A stretch of DNA of 64,000 nucleotides from positions 3,570,226-3,634,225 of the forward strand of contig PCDI01000004.1 of assembly GCA_002778195.1 (NCBI GenBank). Reading direction: 5' to 3'. Source of the DNA: Raffaelea ambrosiae. Its lineage: Eukaryota > Ascomycota > Sordariomycetes > Ophiostomatales > Ophiostomataceae. Within the stretch, counting starts at the first letter, position 1. Every line of letters starts with the position of its first letter. Shown here piece after piece: positions 43,692 to 53,685 of this stretch. The notes under the pieces are model-generated. The model saw nothing but the letters and a program-made list of their open reading frames with translations, did no database searches and had not been told where the DNA came from. The translations under genes were made by a program, and so were the position numbers.

Positions 43692-44501
43692 ATGCGTTCT
43701 TCTGCATTTGCCCTGGCCTTCGTAGCCTCTGCGCAGGCATTCCGTGTGTTTGACAACACGGCCTACACCAACGTATCCATTGGCTATGGTTCGACCCCCA
43801 TCAACTGGATTCCCAACTATGAGTGCAAGCCACTCGTCCAAGACGGCGATCTTCCTACAGCCGCCACGTGGCAAGCCATTGTGCGGTCATGGCTCGTCTA
43901 CCCCGGCTACCCGTTTGTCCTCGACTGCGAGGACCTGTACATGGACGATGCGTCGACTGCAGCCGATAACTTGGATCGTCTCAAAGCCTTGCAGACGTGG
44001 ACGGCCGACGTGCTGCCAGCCAACACCATCATTGGCTGGTATGGCATTCTTGGCAACACCCCGTCGAGCCTCTACGGCCTGTACCGCGAGCTGATCGCCA
44101 ACCACACGCCGCACGCCTACTTCCCTTCTGCATACACCTTCACAAGCAGCTACGACACATGGACATCCTCGCTCGCCACGAAGCTGTCGCAAGCAGAAAA
44201 GATCGATAGCAGCATTCCGGTGATCCCATATACGTGGCCGCAGTACCACGACAACTACACGTTCCTCCCCGTTGATCTGTGGAAGAGGGAGCTGTCACAC
44301 ATGCAGTCGCTGGGCAAGAGCTCGAAAATCGCTGGGTTCATTGTCTGGGGTGGCAAAAACCACGCCGTGTGCGACGATGCGTGCCAGGAAACAGCTGGCC
44401 AGAAGCCCTGGCTCGAGGCTACGCGCCGGTTCCTCAGCTCTCTGTATGGCATCTATTCTAGAACGCACACGCCCGGTGGGCAGTTGTTCAGCGAACTGTG
44501 A
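43692..44501 (+). CDS. Secreted protein, TIM-barrel glycoside-hydrolase-like, function unknown
   Basis: A single exon of 269 residues. A short signal peptide (MRSSAFALAFVASAQA) is followed directly by FRVFDNTAY. The body is rich in Trp/Tyr/Asp and has features of a barrel-type glycosidase, such as FVLDCEDLYMDD after a strand, NTIIGWYGIL, PHAYFPSAYTF, VIPYTWPQYHDNY and the late strand IAGFIVWGGKNHAVC. Candidate N-glycosylation sites are at NVS, NHT and NYT. Two cysteines near the end (CDDAC) may form a disulfide. The DCED segment could hold acidic catalytic residues, but I cannot assign a GH family. The gene has its own TATA box and tandem repeat promoter, suggesting inducible expression. Confidence 0.75.
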   Translation: MRSSAFALAFVASAQAFRVFDNTAYTNVSIGYGSTPINWIPNYECKPLVQDGDLPTAATWQAIVRSWLVYPGYPFVLDCEDLYMDDASTAADNLDRLKALQTWTADVLPANTIIGWYGILGNTPSSLYGLYRELIANHTPHAYFPSAYTFTSSYDTWTSSLATKLSQAEKIDSSIPVIPYTWPQYHDNYTFLPVDLWKRELSHMQSLGKSSKIAGFIVWGGKNHAVCDDACQETAGQKPWLEATRRFLSSLYGIYSRTHTPGGQLFSEL

Positions 44502-44699
44502 GCTGCCGGGATGGGCAGAGAGCAGCCTTTTTTTATTTTTTATTTTTTATTTTTTAATTAATGTTTATTGTAATTCTGTGCAAAATAAAGATTGATTTTC
44601 GGGTAGATTTGTCCTGATCCTGCTGTTCATGTTATCAGGAGCTCTACTTCAGAGGACGAGCACCAACCAGGGCCAGACCGACGTCACAGCTAGCATAGT

Positions 44700-45370
44700 T
44701 ATTGCGTACAAGAGCTGTTTGTTGACTGCGGCAGCAGCCTTCCGAGTTCGGTGTCCAGTTGATGGGGCGGATATCGGCAACAGAAGAATCCACCGGATGG
44801 CGGTAGTCGCTGTTCTAATCGCAGCAATCGACCCATGGCGAGCAACACCCCTGTACTTGCGACATATAGCCGTAGGCCCTCTTTCCAGAGCAGATAATAG
44901 GCGATACTTGGAAAATTGGCTGCAATGGCATCATCCAACGGCCCTGATCACGATTCTGGCATATTTTTGGCCGCAAACCCGCAGGACATGGGCAAGATAA
45001 AAACGCCGTACAACGCCAGGGTAGAGCCCCCCAGAAAACCCCGCAGCGCCAGAGACAGGGCCCATGCTCCCCGCGTTCTGGTGTTGGCGGTGCCGGCGGA
45101 AACTAACAGTAGGGTCCCCTGGATCTGGGAAGACATACGAGTCCATGCAGAAACGAATTCTTGACCGAAGCAGTGCTCGCGTGGCAGAGGAGCCGCAATA
45201 GCTGTAGAGATATACGATAAAACAGCTGCTGGGTCGGCATTTGTGCAAGACCGGCAAAGTACAATAAAACAGCTATATGTAAGGCCGGCAAAGTAAACGG
45301 CATAATTATGAACGCCGAAGCAGAGAAAATCAACGAGCAGAGCTGACCAAGACTGGTGCATCAATCGCAA
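44700..45370 (-). pseudogene. Possible relic of a PaxB-like membrane terpene cyclase or other multi-pass protein
   Basis: Two minus-strand frames (45370-44948 and 44938-44699) read as pieces of one hydrophobic protein broken by a stop and frame change. The order is HQSWSALLVDFLCFGVHNYA, then SAWTRMSSQIQGTLLLVSAG, then TRTRGAWALSLALRGFLGG, then DDAIAANFPSIAYYLLWKE. The spacing of W, Q, TRG, R-F-G and the late Y--W recalls the PaxB family of integral-membrane terpene cyclases. No intact start, introns or N-terminal part is seen. The resemblance is weak and from family pattern only. Confidence 0.3.
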
Positions 45371-46006
45371 TGTACGCTGCCTGCAATATGGGTTCTCACA
45401 TAAATTGTCCGCTCAGGAGAATCAGAGCAGAACTGCTGGCATCCGAAGCTGCCAGGACACAGCAGAAGCCGACCATGGAAACACGTCGGATACTGTCTGT
45501 GTTGCTCGTGGTTGTCATGCCAGGATGAGGCATTCTGTCTTATGTAATCACTGGCGCCCTACATACAAAGTACATAGTAGCGAGACCCAGGTATTTTCGC
45601 GCACGACTAATAATACGAGCAGGCTGCAAGGCGAGACGTGCCAAGGCGAACGGTCGCCGATGCTATCTGCTATGATCTCATTGTTCAGCTGGGCGGACCA
45701 CAGCTGCTATCTATGGTTGCTATCAGATCACACAGATCACACGCGGCGGCGGCCCCTCACATGGCCTGCCCAACAGGGTGCATCGCACCAGCCACCTTCT
45801 TGATTGGGCAAGGCAGCACAAGCGAATAAGAGGCGGGTGATAAAGAGGCCCTCTTGTACGGGCGCCCGCTGCCTTCTCGCTCGCCGGAAGACTTGGAAAC
45901 AAACAACAAACAACTCTCCCCATCTTTGAAGATCTTTGACGGCCCCAACGGTTCCAAACGACGGTCACCCTTCCGTATTGCCCAGCCAGTCCCATTGCCA
46001 CACACC
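45371..46006. other. Intergenic region upstream of bleomycin hydrolase
   Basis: 636 bp, no gene recognised. The last 180 bp are probably promoter and leader of the next gene. Confidence 0.5.
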
Positions 46007-47760
46007 ATGGGCGCCTCCCAGTCCAAGGTCTCGCCCGACCGGGCTCTGCGCGAAAAGGCGCTGATGGAGCACCTGAACGCGGCCCTTCCGAGCCCGGAGG
46101 CCCGGCGGAGCGACGAGGGCTATGTCTATGTGGGCTCGCCCATCAGCGAGAAGGGCAAGGCGCCGTTTGTGCTGCAGCGGGAGGCCGAGTCGCTGTCGTA
46201 CTCGGAGGTCGAGGAGTGGCAGAACCGGCTGCTGGCGGATCCCAAGAACAGGCAAGTCGGAAGACGGCAGGGGGAGCAGATAAAGAGGAAGAGACGACGA
46301 AGAGACAGCGAAGGAGCGAGGGAGTGAAAGAGAGAACATAAAAAAAAATCGAAAAAAAACCAGAAAAAAACAGAATTGACCATTTTTTTGGCTAACATCT
46401 TCTTCCTGTCCTCCTCCCCAGACTCGCTCTCACAGCCCTCAGCGCCAACGAGCCCAAGAAGCTGCTCCAGTCCCGCGATGCCGAGGTCGCCGACCAGCAG
46501 GTCTTCAACGTGCGCATCCCCGTCGAGGGCGCCCCCATGACGAACCAGCGCAGCAGCGGCCGGTGCTGGCTGTTCGCGTCGACCAACGTGTTCCGCGTCG
46601 CCGTCATGCAAAAGTACCAGCTGGACGCCTTTGAGCTGTCCCAGGCCTACCTCTTCTTCTGGGACAAGCTCGAGAAGAGCAACTACTTCCTCGAGCAGAT
46701 CCTCGAGACCGCCGACCTCGACCTCGACTCGCGCCTCGTCCAGACCCTCCTCAGCACCCCCATCAACGACGGCGGCCAGTGGGACATGGTCCGCAACCTC
46801 GTCGCCAAGTACGGCCTCGTGCCCCAGGCCCTCTACCCGGACAGCTTCAACGCCATGAACTCGTCCACCGTCAACCAGGTCGTCTCCACCAAGCTGCGCG
46901 AGGGCGCCCTGGTCCTGCGCGGCGTCCTGGCCGCCGCCGCCGCCACCGGCCGCGACGGCGAGGAGAGCCTGCGCGCCGCCCTCTCCGCGGCCAAGGCCAA
47001 GATCATGCGCGAGATCCACACCGTCCTCACCCTGACCCTCGGCCCCCCGCCCGCCGCCGGCGACAAGTTCACCTGGACCTTCACCGACCGCCACGGCAAG
47101 GCCCGCCAGGTCTGCACCACCCCGCTCGCCTTTGCCACCGACATCTACAGCAGCTCCGGCGGCCCGCTGCGCATCAGCGCCGCCAGCATCGACCGCATGA
47201 TCTCCCTCGTGCACGACCCCCGCAACCCGCCGCTGTCGCTGCTGAGCGTCGACCGCCTGGGCAACGTCGTCGGCGGCCGCGGCATCACCTACGTCAACGT
47301 GACCCTGCCGCAGCTCAAGGCCGCCGTGATTGCCATGCTGCGCGCCGGCCTGCCCGTCTTCTTTGGCTGCGACGTCGGCAAGCTCAGCGACCGCGTGTCC
47401 GGCATCATGGACACCAAGCTGATCGACTACGAGCTCGGCCTCGGCGTCAGCGTCCTCGGCATGGACAAGGCCGCCCGTCTGCGCACCGGCGAGAGCGCCA
47501 TGACCCACGCCATGGTCCTGACGGCCGTGCACCTCGAGGACAAGGGCGAGGGCGATGTGCCCGTCCGCTGGCGCGTCCAGAACAGCTGGGGCGAGGACCC
47601 CGGCGCCCGCGGCTGGTTCCTGATGACCGATGCCTGGCTCGACGAGTTTGTCTACCAGGCCGTCGTCGACCCGCGCTTCCTGCCCGCCGAGATTGTCGAC
47701 GTCCTCAAGAAGGACCCCATCGTGCTGCCGCTGTGGGATCCCATGGGTGCTCTGGCATAG
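46007..47760 (+). CDS. BLH1: Bleomycin hydrolase (cysteine aminopeptidase, C1B)
   Basis: Cytosolic papain-fold aminopeptidase, hexameric in yeast, that hydrolyses homocysteine thiolactone and bleomycin. Exons are 46007-46251 and 46422-47760, giving 527 residues. The intron has a GC-AG boundary (AG|GCAAGT ... CCCCAG|A) and restores DPKNRLALTALSANEP; no GT donor keeps the frame. The catalytic triad is Cys130 in NQRSSGRCWLFA, His444 in MTHAMVLTAV and Asn469 in VQNSWGED. The N-terminus MGASQSK looks like an N-myristoylation site, which is unusual for a cytosolic enzyme but common in mould homologues. The C-terminus ends DPMGALA; in yeast the tail blocks endopeptidase activity. Exon 2 is very GC-rich with strongly C/G-ending codons. 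Confidence 0.94.
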
Positions 47761-48088
47761 AGGGGCCGCTGGTGTTGTTTCGTTTTGCATTTTGCATTTT
47801 GCATTTTGCGTTTGCGTTTGCGTTTGCGTTTGCGTTTTGCGCGTTCCTTTGTCTGTACAATGCCATTCGAAACCAGATTGTTCCTGTGCGTGCCTTGCCA
47901 TCAATCAACGTTTATATGTAGCATTTCGAGTCGAATCTCTTTTATCATAACCCGTCATTAGAAGAACATGTCCCATCCAATACAACATGATGCCGCCGAG
48001 TGTATTCTGTCATGCCAGCCGTATCCAAGCAATATAGTTATACCCTGGAATCCATACACGCCGCCTGCTTGTCTTCCAAACCAACTCC
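47761..48088. other. Convergent intergenic region (BLH1 / RAD5)
   Basis: 328 bp of 3' flank for both genes. It contains the compound microsatellite described next; nothing else is seen. Confidence 0.6.
47783..47841. repeat. Compound microsatellite TTTTGCA / TTTGCG
   Basis: Three TTTTGCA units pass into about five TTTGCG units, starting 23 bp after the bleomycin hydrolase stop codon. Confidence 0.85.
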
Positions 48089-51000
48089 TCAACTGAGAAG
48101 TTCCTTGATGTCTTCGATGCGCTGCAGCTTCTTCTCTTCGTCCGACATCATACCAAGCGAGGTTGCGCTAGGAAAATGGGTTAGCATACGGATCCTGGAG
48201 CTGCGAGAAGAAAAAAAAAAGAGAATAAAAACACCTCTTCCCTCTCTAGATGCGAACAGATGGAAAGAACGTGTAAAAACGCCCACAAACACTTACATAA
48301 ACTTCTTCCGATCTTGGATCTTGAGCATCTTCTCCTCTACGCTGCCCTTGACAATAAACCGGTACACCTTCACCTCCTCGTCCTGGCCCATCCGGTGTAC
48401 CCGGTCGATCGCCTGCGCTTCCACCGCGAAGCTCCACCACGGGTCCATGACATAGACCCGCTTCGCGGCCGTCAGGTTCAAGCCCACACCGCCGGCCCGC
48501 AGACTGATCAACAACACGGTAAACTTGGTGCTCTGCCGGAACTCTTCCAGCACAGCCGTGCGTGCCTTTTGCGCCATCGTGCCGTCGAGTCGAAGGTGCT
48601 TGATGTTGGCGCGCTCCAGGGCCGGCTCGATCAGAGTCATAAAGGACGTGAACTGGCTGAACACGACCGACTTGATGGTCGGCCGCTCCCGCCGCAAGGC
48701 CCGCAGATGCTGCACCAAGGACTCGATTTTGGCCGACGACGCCTTCACGTCGACGCGCTGGAGGCTGATCCGGGGCGGCTGGCCCTCGGCCTCGGGCTCT
48801 TCGTCGTCGTGGCGCACCACCTCAAACAGGTCGTGGCGGTTAATCACTTCCCGGCAGTGGAAACAGCGAGGCAGTCGGTGCTGGTCCGTCTCGTGCTCAA
48901 TGAACTTGAGCAAGCAGTTCTTGCAGGCCGAGTGCCAGCAGCCAGTGACGGTCTGGTCAATCATGGGCTCTTCGGCACAGATGGGGCACTCGTTGACGGC
49001 TTCGTCGCGGATCTGGCCCAGCACGTGCGCGCCAAAGGCATTGGCATCCGTCGGGTCATCAGTCGTGGCCGTGAACCGCTCAATGAGCGACTGCAGGTCC
49101 ATGTCGTCGGCCAGGCCGGCAGCAGCGTCAGCCGCCGCGCTGGCTTCTGCCTCGTCCGCCACAACGTCCATGTTGCGCACCAGCACGGGATGGCAGCAGC
49201 ACTGGCGCAGGCGGAGCACCTGGGCAAAGATGCTCGTATACGACTTCATCACCGTTCCAGCCTCCATGTTGGCCGTGAAGGAGCGCTTGGCGCGAAGGAA
49301 GATGTGGTCGTAGATTTCGCGCTCGGTCTGGGACAACTCCACGTCGACGATCTCCATGTGTTTAGTCGGCAGAGTGACAAGTCTATGCAGTTAGTATGGT
49401 ATGCTTTGAAAGACTGAAGAAAGGAAAAAAAAAAAAGCCCCCCCGAAAAGGGCGGGTGTCACTCACGGTTGACCATCTGGTGTCTTCATATCCTTTGTTC
49501 GCCGCATTACCAGCGGCTCCAGAACAGTCTGCACCACATCCAGGGCGCGCATAAAGTCCTTGGACTCGAAAGGCACTGTGATGAACGTGCGCCAAAACGA
49601 AAAGTTGTTCCAGGGCTCGACGCGCAGGAACCGGATCAGGCTGAACAAGTCCTCCAGGCGGTTGACGACAGGCGTGCCCGTGAGGACCCAGCGGTGCTCG
49701 GCCGAGAGCGCATAGCAGGCTTTGGCCGTTTTGGACTGCCGGTTTTTGATGGTGTGTCCCTCGTCCAGGATGATGCGGAAGAAATTGAGGGAGAAGAGAC
49801 CGTGGCCCGGGTGGCCTTCGTTGCCGCCGCTCTTGGACCACATCTGCGTAAATTCGGACAGCACAACGCCGTAACTCGTGATGATGACATCCGGGGCCGT
49901 CGAGGCTTGGTCCACCGAGCAGAGGGCCTGCAGGTTGGCGGCCTTGTCGGCGCCGTAGTAGACCATGGAGCGCAGCGAGCCCTCGACAGAGGCGTTCTCG
50001 GCCTCGCTTTGCCATTGCGCCAGCAGCGACATCGGTGCTATGACAAGCGTGGTGCAGGGCGCGTGCACGACGTTTGGAAGCCTGGAGCGGATGCGACGCA
50101 GGCTGTTGAGGCTGGACAGCTTCCCGCCGGACGACTGCTGCTGCTGCTGCTGCTGGCGCGCCTCGATGGCCACGGGCGATTTGTGGGCATGGACGAGACT
50201 GAGCATCTGGATGGTCTTGCCGAGACCCATCTCGTCGGCGAGGACACCACCCAGGCAGTGCTGGTCCTGGACGGGGAACTCGAGAGACAGGTCGCCCGAG
50301 TAGGGGTTCACGTAGAAGAGCGCCTGGTCGGGAATCTGGGGCAGGTCGTTGTCGTCGACGTCCTTGGTAGGCCACGTATATTCCTCCCACAGCGGGTGCA
50401 TGGACGCTTCGCGCTCCTCGTCTTCCTCGTCCTTCTCCTTGGACAGCATCCAGTGCAGGGCCTGCTTCTGGTAGGGCCGCAGAGTGAGAGCAAAGGTGTC
50501 GGGCGGCTCGGCTTCGGGCGTGCTAAAGTCGAACGACTGTGCCTTTTTGTAGAGCGCGTCCAGCTGGTCTTGCTCAAGCTCTTGGCCGTCTTCTGGCTCG
50601 TCCGACGAGGGCGACGATGCAGGATCTTTGGACGCCTCTTTGTGCTCCTTTTCCCGCTTCTCTGCCAGTTCGGCCGCGTCCAGCAGACCCTCGCGGCCCC
50701 GTTTGGCGGCGGCAGCATTGACTCGCGTGGGCATCAGGTTGATCTCCTGGAGCAGGCGCACCAGGGCAACCTGTCGCAGGCGCAGATCGCGCTCCTCGGC
50801 CGTCTCTTTCTCCTCAAAGAGCCCCGTGTTGCGGTTCTCGGCCGGCTTGAGCGGCTTCTGGTCAAACGCGGAGCGCAGCAGCGAGCACCGCAACTGCAGA
50901 AACACAGTGTCGTTTGTGCGCAGCCGCTCAGGAGCATAAACGCAGACGCCTTCGAATTTGCAAATCTTCTGGTCCATCAGCGTCGACACCCAGCTGGCTG

Positions 51001-51874
51001 CGTCCTTGGACAGACGGCCGATCTCCATGCCGGCGGTGCTGGTGAAGCGCACAATGACGTCGACACGCTTGGCCGCCGCCGAGTTGGCCCGCACGACCAC
51101 CCCCGGCCCCAGCTTCGAGACTTTCTTGTTTGTGCCGGCAATGCGTGGCGTCTCGATTCTCTGGCGCTCGATCTTGACAATGTCGCCATGCTTCAGCAGG
51201 TTGGCGCCGCTGCGGGTCGCCCAGCCCTCGACGCCAAAGGCGCCGATATACCGGCGCTCGGGGAGCGGTGTTCGGTTTTCGAGGGCCAGCTTTCGGGGTG
51301 ATGTCTTGGGCAGAGTGTGTGGTCCGGCCGGCGCGGATGGAGGCGAAGACGTTGCTTTGCCGTCGCCGGTGCCGGTGCTGTTTTTCTGGCCTAGACGCGC
51401 CGCCAAGTTCGGTTTCCTAGCGACCTTCCACGTGCCGTCAAAGTACATGTTGACAGCCCTCTCAATGTTGTTGTGGCACTTCTCCCGGATGATTTGCAAG
51501 GCGTCGGGCTCGACTTTCTGGCCGATGATGGCCTCGAAAATGTCCTGGTCGAAGGCAACTGTGGGCGACGAGCCGGCACTACCTGCGCGAGCAGGCGACG
51601 AGTGGTGGCGTCGGGCGTCTTCATGTTTGGATGCCGCGTTCGGTTTTCTCACAGGCTGTGACGCCGCTTGAGAGACCGGAGTAGAGGCGGTAGGCAGAGC
51701 AGCGGCGGTCGCGGGCGGAGGACTCGGGGCGCCATCGCTGAAGAATCGACGTTTTGCTTGTGGTGGCGGATTGGAGTTTTCCTTTCCGTCGTGGGAGACG
51801 TGAGCCGTGTCGTCTTGCTCAAAAGAGCATCTTCGTTTCTTCGACGGTCGATCCTGCAGGTCAGAAAAATCCAT
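48089..51874 (-). CDS. RAD5: DNA repair protein Rad5 (HIRAN-SNF2-RING E3 ligase)
   Basis: Nuclear ATPase and ubiquitin ligase of the error-free DNA damage tolerance path; it extends ubiquitin on PCNA with Ubc13-Mms2 and remodels forks. Exons on the minus strand are 51874-49467, 49382-48297 and 48167-48089, giving 1190 residues. An N-terminal CUE/UBA-like helix pair (FDQDIFEAIIGQ to NMYFDGTW, about 110-150) comes first. The HIRAN domain starts at RRYIGAFGVEGW (about 205). SNF2 motifs are DEMGLGKT (about 545) and LDEGHTIKN (about 705). The RING finger CPICAEEP ... CWHSACKNC ... CFHCREVI (about 935-985) sits inside the helicase, followed by VFSQFTSFM, LRAGGVGLNLTAA and HRMGQ. A poly-Gln run is near 570. 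The last exon codes 26 residues ending IKELLS. Confidence 0.96.
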
Positions 51875-52307
51875 AGCGAGTCCTGGTGTGTGTTCCCGCC
51901 GTCGTTGCTGTCATCGTCGTCTTGACGCTTGGGAGACGGGGAATAAAAAAATGGGGAGACGCGATGGCCAAAATCTGCGACGCGTTCCCTTGCCATTTAG
52001 CGGACGCGGGGGAACGTGACTCCACTGACTGGAAGGCCCCACCAGGGCAGCCAGCGGGATCCTGTCGAAATCGGGCGCCTGTCATTTGTCAGTTCTAGGC
52101 CGGGAACCACTAAACTTTAGTGGTTTTTTTTGCTCACTGATTTTTGTCGCTGAATTCCGTCACCCGCGAAGAAAAAGTCGAAGATTTCGACCAAAGAAGG
52201 ACACACCCATCCTTCTTGTCTCCTCCCCGCTCGCGACCACGCCGGCAATGATGACGAAATCGACTGCTTGATCTTCCCCCCTTCCCCCCGCCCTGTCTCC
52301 TTGATCA
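51875..52307. promoter_or_regulatory. Divergent promoter (RAD5 / NDUFAF6-like) with a 21-bp palindrome
   Basis: 433 bp between the two start codons. Bases 52105-52125 are a perfect inverted repeat: AACCACTAAA, one C, then TTTAGTGGTT. It is followed by a T run. The site is 231 bp from the RAD5 ATG and 183 bp from the other ATG. The form suggests a dimeric factor or a hairpin in a leader. Confidence 0.6.
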
Positions 52308-53456
52308 ATGCTTTTCGTCCGCTCTCTCCGCCGCCATGCCCTGCGACGGTCCCCGTCGGTCCTTCTCGGCCAGCCAGACCTCGTCTTAGGCTCGACCATT
52401 TCTCGCCGCTCCTTCGTCTCCGATGCCGACGTCGACAAGGCCCGCGCTTACTGCGTGAGCCAGCTGCAGGCTGGCGACTACGATGCCCACCTCGTGCGCC
52501 ACTTTCTGCCGGGCGCCGTCCGCGACGCCTACATGGCCCTGCGCACGCTCAATCTCGAGCTCGCCCGATTGCCCGAGACGGTCTCCAACCCGACGATCGG
52601 CCACATGCGCATGCAGTTCTGGCGCGACGCCATCAACAAGACCTTTGAGGGAGAGCCGCCGCGCGAGCCCGTGTCGCTGCTGCTGTACGCGGCGCTGGGC
52701 GGACTCGCGGCGCGGACGGGCAGCGGTGCGGGCGGGGGCAGCTGGAGCTCGCTCAAGTTCTGGCTGCAGCGCTTCATCAGCACGCGCCAGGAGCACATGG
52801 ACAACCGGCCGTTCCCGAGCCTGGCCGCCCTGGAAGAGTACGCCGAGAGCACGTATGCCACGCTCATGTACATCACGCTGGCCATGCTGCCGCTGCGGTC
52901 CATGCACGTCGACCACCTGGCCAGCCACATCGGCAAGGCCTGTGGCATCGCGGCGATTCTGCGCGGCATCCCGGTGTTGGCGGCGCCCCATCCGCCACCA
53001 ACACAAGATGGCAAGATCTCGGCAGCCGGCAACCGCAATCCCGTGCTTCTCCTGCCCCTCGACGTCATGGCAGAAGCCGGCCTGCGCGAGGAAGACGTCT
53101 ACCGCCAAGGCCCGGACGCCCCGGGGCTGCAGGACGCCGTCTTCCAGGTGGCCACACGCGCCAACGACCACCTCATCACTGCCCGCGAGATGCTCAAGAA
53201 CATCCGCGCCGGCGAGGACCCCGGCCACGAGTACGAGCATGCCGGCGAGGACGGCCACCAGTACCACGCAGCGAGCGAGGGTGGCGGCGAGGAAGTGCAG
53301 GCTCTCAAGCGCGGGTTCGGCGTGCTGCTGGAGGCTGTTCCGGCGCAGGACTTCCTCACACGCATGGAGACTGCCAACTTTGATCCGTTCCGGGTCAAGA
53401 GCAGCTGGAAACTGCCGTGGTCGCTGTACCGTGCGCAGAAGAAACAGCAAATCTGA
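52308..53456 (+). CDS. NDUFAF6-like complex I assembly factor (squalene/phytoene synthase fold)
   Basis: A single exon of 382 residues with a mitochondrial presequence (MLFVRSLRRHALRRSPS, later ISRRSF). It has the isoprenoid-synthase fold but lacks the paired DxxxD motifs of active squalene/phytoene synthases, as in NDUFAF6, which assists biogenesis of the ND1 module of complex I. Supporting segments are RARAYC-like DKARAYCVSQLQAGDYDA, RDAYMALRTLNLELARLPE, GHMRMQFWRDAINKTF, AESTYATLMYITLAML, HIGKACGIAAILRGIPVL and DVMAEAGLREEDVYRQG. A Gly/His-rich acidic insert lies near residues 300-330. The end NFDPFRVKSSWKLPWSLYRAQKK is typical. It is divergent from RAD5. No gene symbol is used because yeast lacks a clear orthologue. 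Confidence 0.9.
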   Translation: MLFVRSLRRHALRRSPSVLLGQPDLVLGSTISRRSFVSDADVDKARAYCVSQLQAGDYDAHLVRHFLPGAVRDAYMALRTLNLELARLPETVSNPTIGHMRMQFWRDAINKTFEGEPPREPVSLLLYAALGGLAARTGSGAGGGSWSSLKFWLQRFISTRQEHMDNRPFPSLAALEEYAESTYATLMYITLAMLPLRSMHVDHLASHIGKACGIAAILRGIPVLAAPHPPPTQDGKISAAGNRNPVLLLPLDVMAEAGLREEDVYRQGPDAPGLQDAVFQVATRANDHLITAREMLKNIRAGEDPGHEYEHAGEDGHQYHAASEGGGEEVQALKRGFGVLLEAVPAQDFLTRMETANFDPFRVKSSWKLPWSLYRAQKKQQI

Positions 53457-53685
53457 TGACAGGTACGCAGAAGCACAAAGCCTGTATAATAACGACTGTT
53501 ACGACTGGGACCATGTACGATATATATATAGATAGATAGAAAAGGATAGATCGGGGTCTGTACGGCCCTGGGGTAAATTACAAAACGCCATTCTCGTACG
53601 AAGGAAAGGAAGCACCACTCTGTGGGTCTCCTGCAACCACTCTGTGCGACTCTGTTCGGCGTCTTCCTTCTCTCTGCCCTTCTCT

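Noticed and set aside
46126..47904. 592-codon open frame on the minus strand opposite bleomycin hydrolase
   Set aside because: It is the antisense shadow of a very GC-rich gene with C/G-ending codons. It has low-complexity Ala/Gly/Val content and no family signature.
49469..51301. 610-codon plus-strand frame opposite RAD5
   Set aside because: Antisense shadow of a verified gene with domain support on the minus strand.
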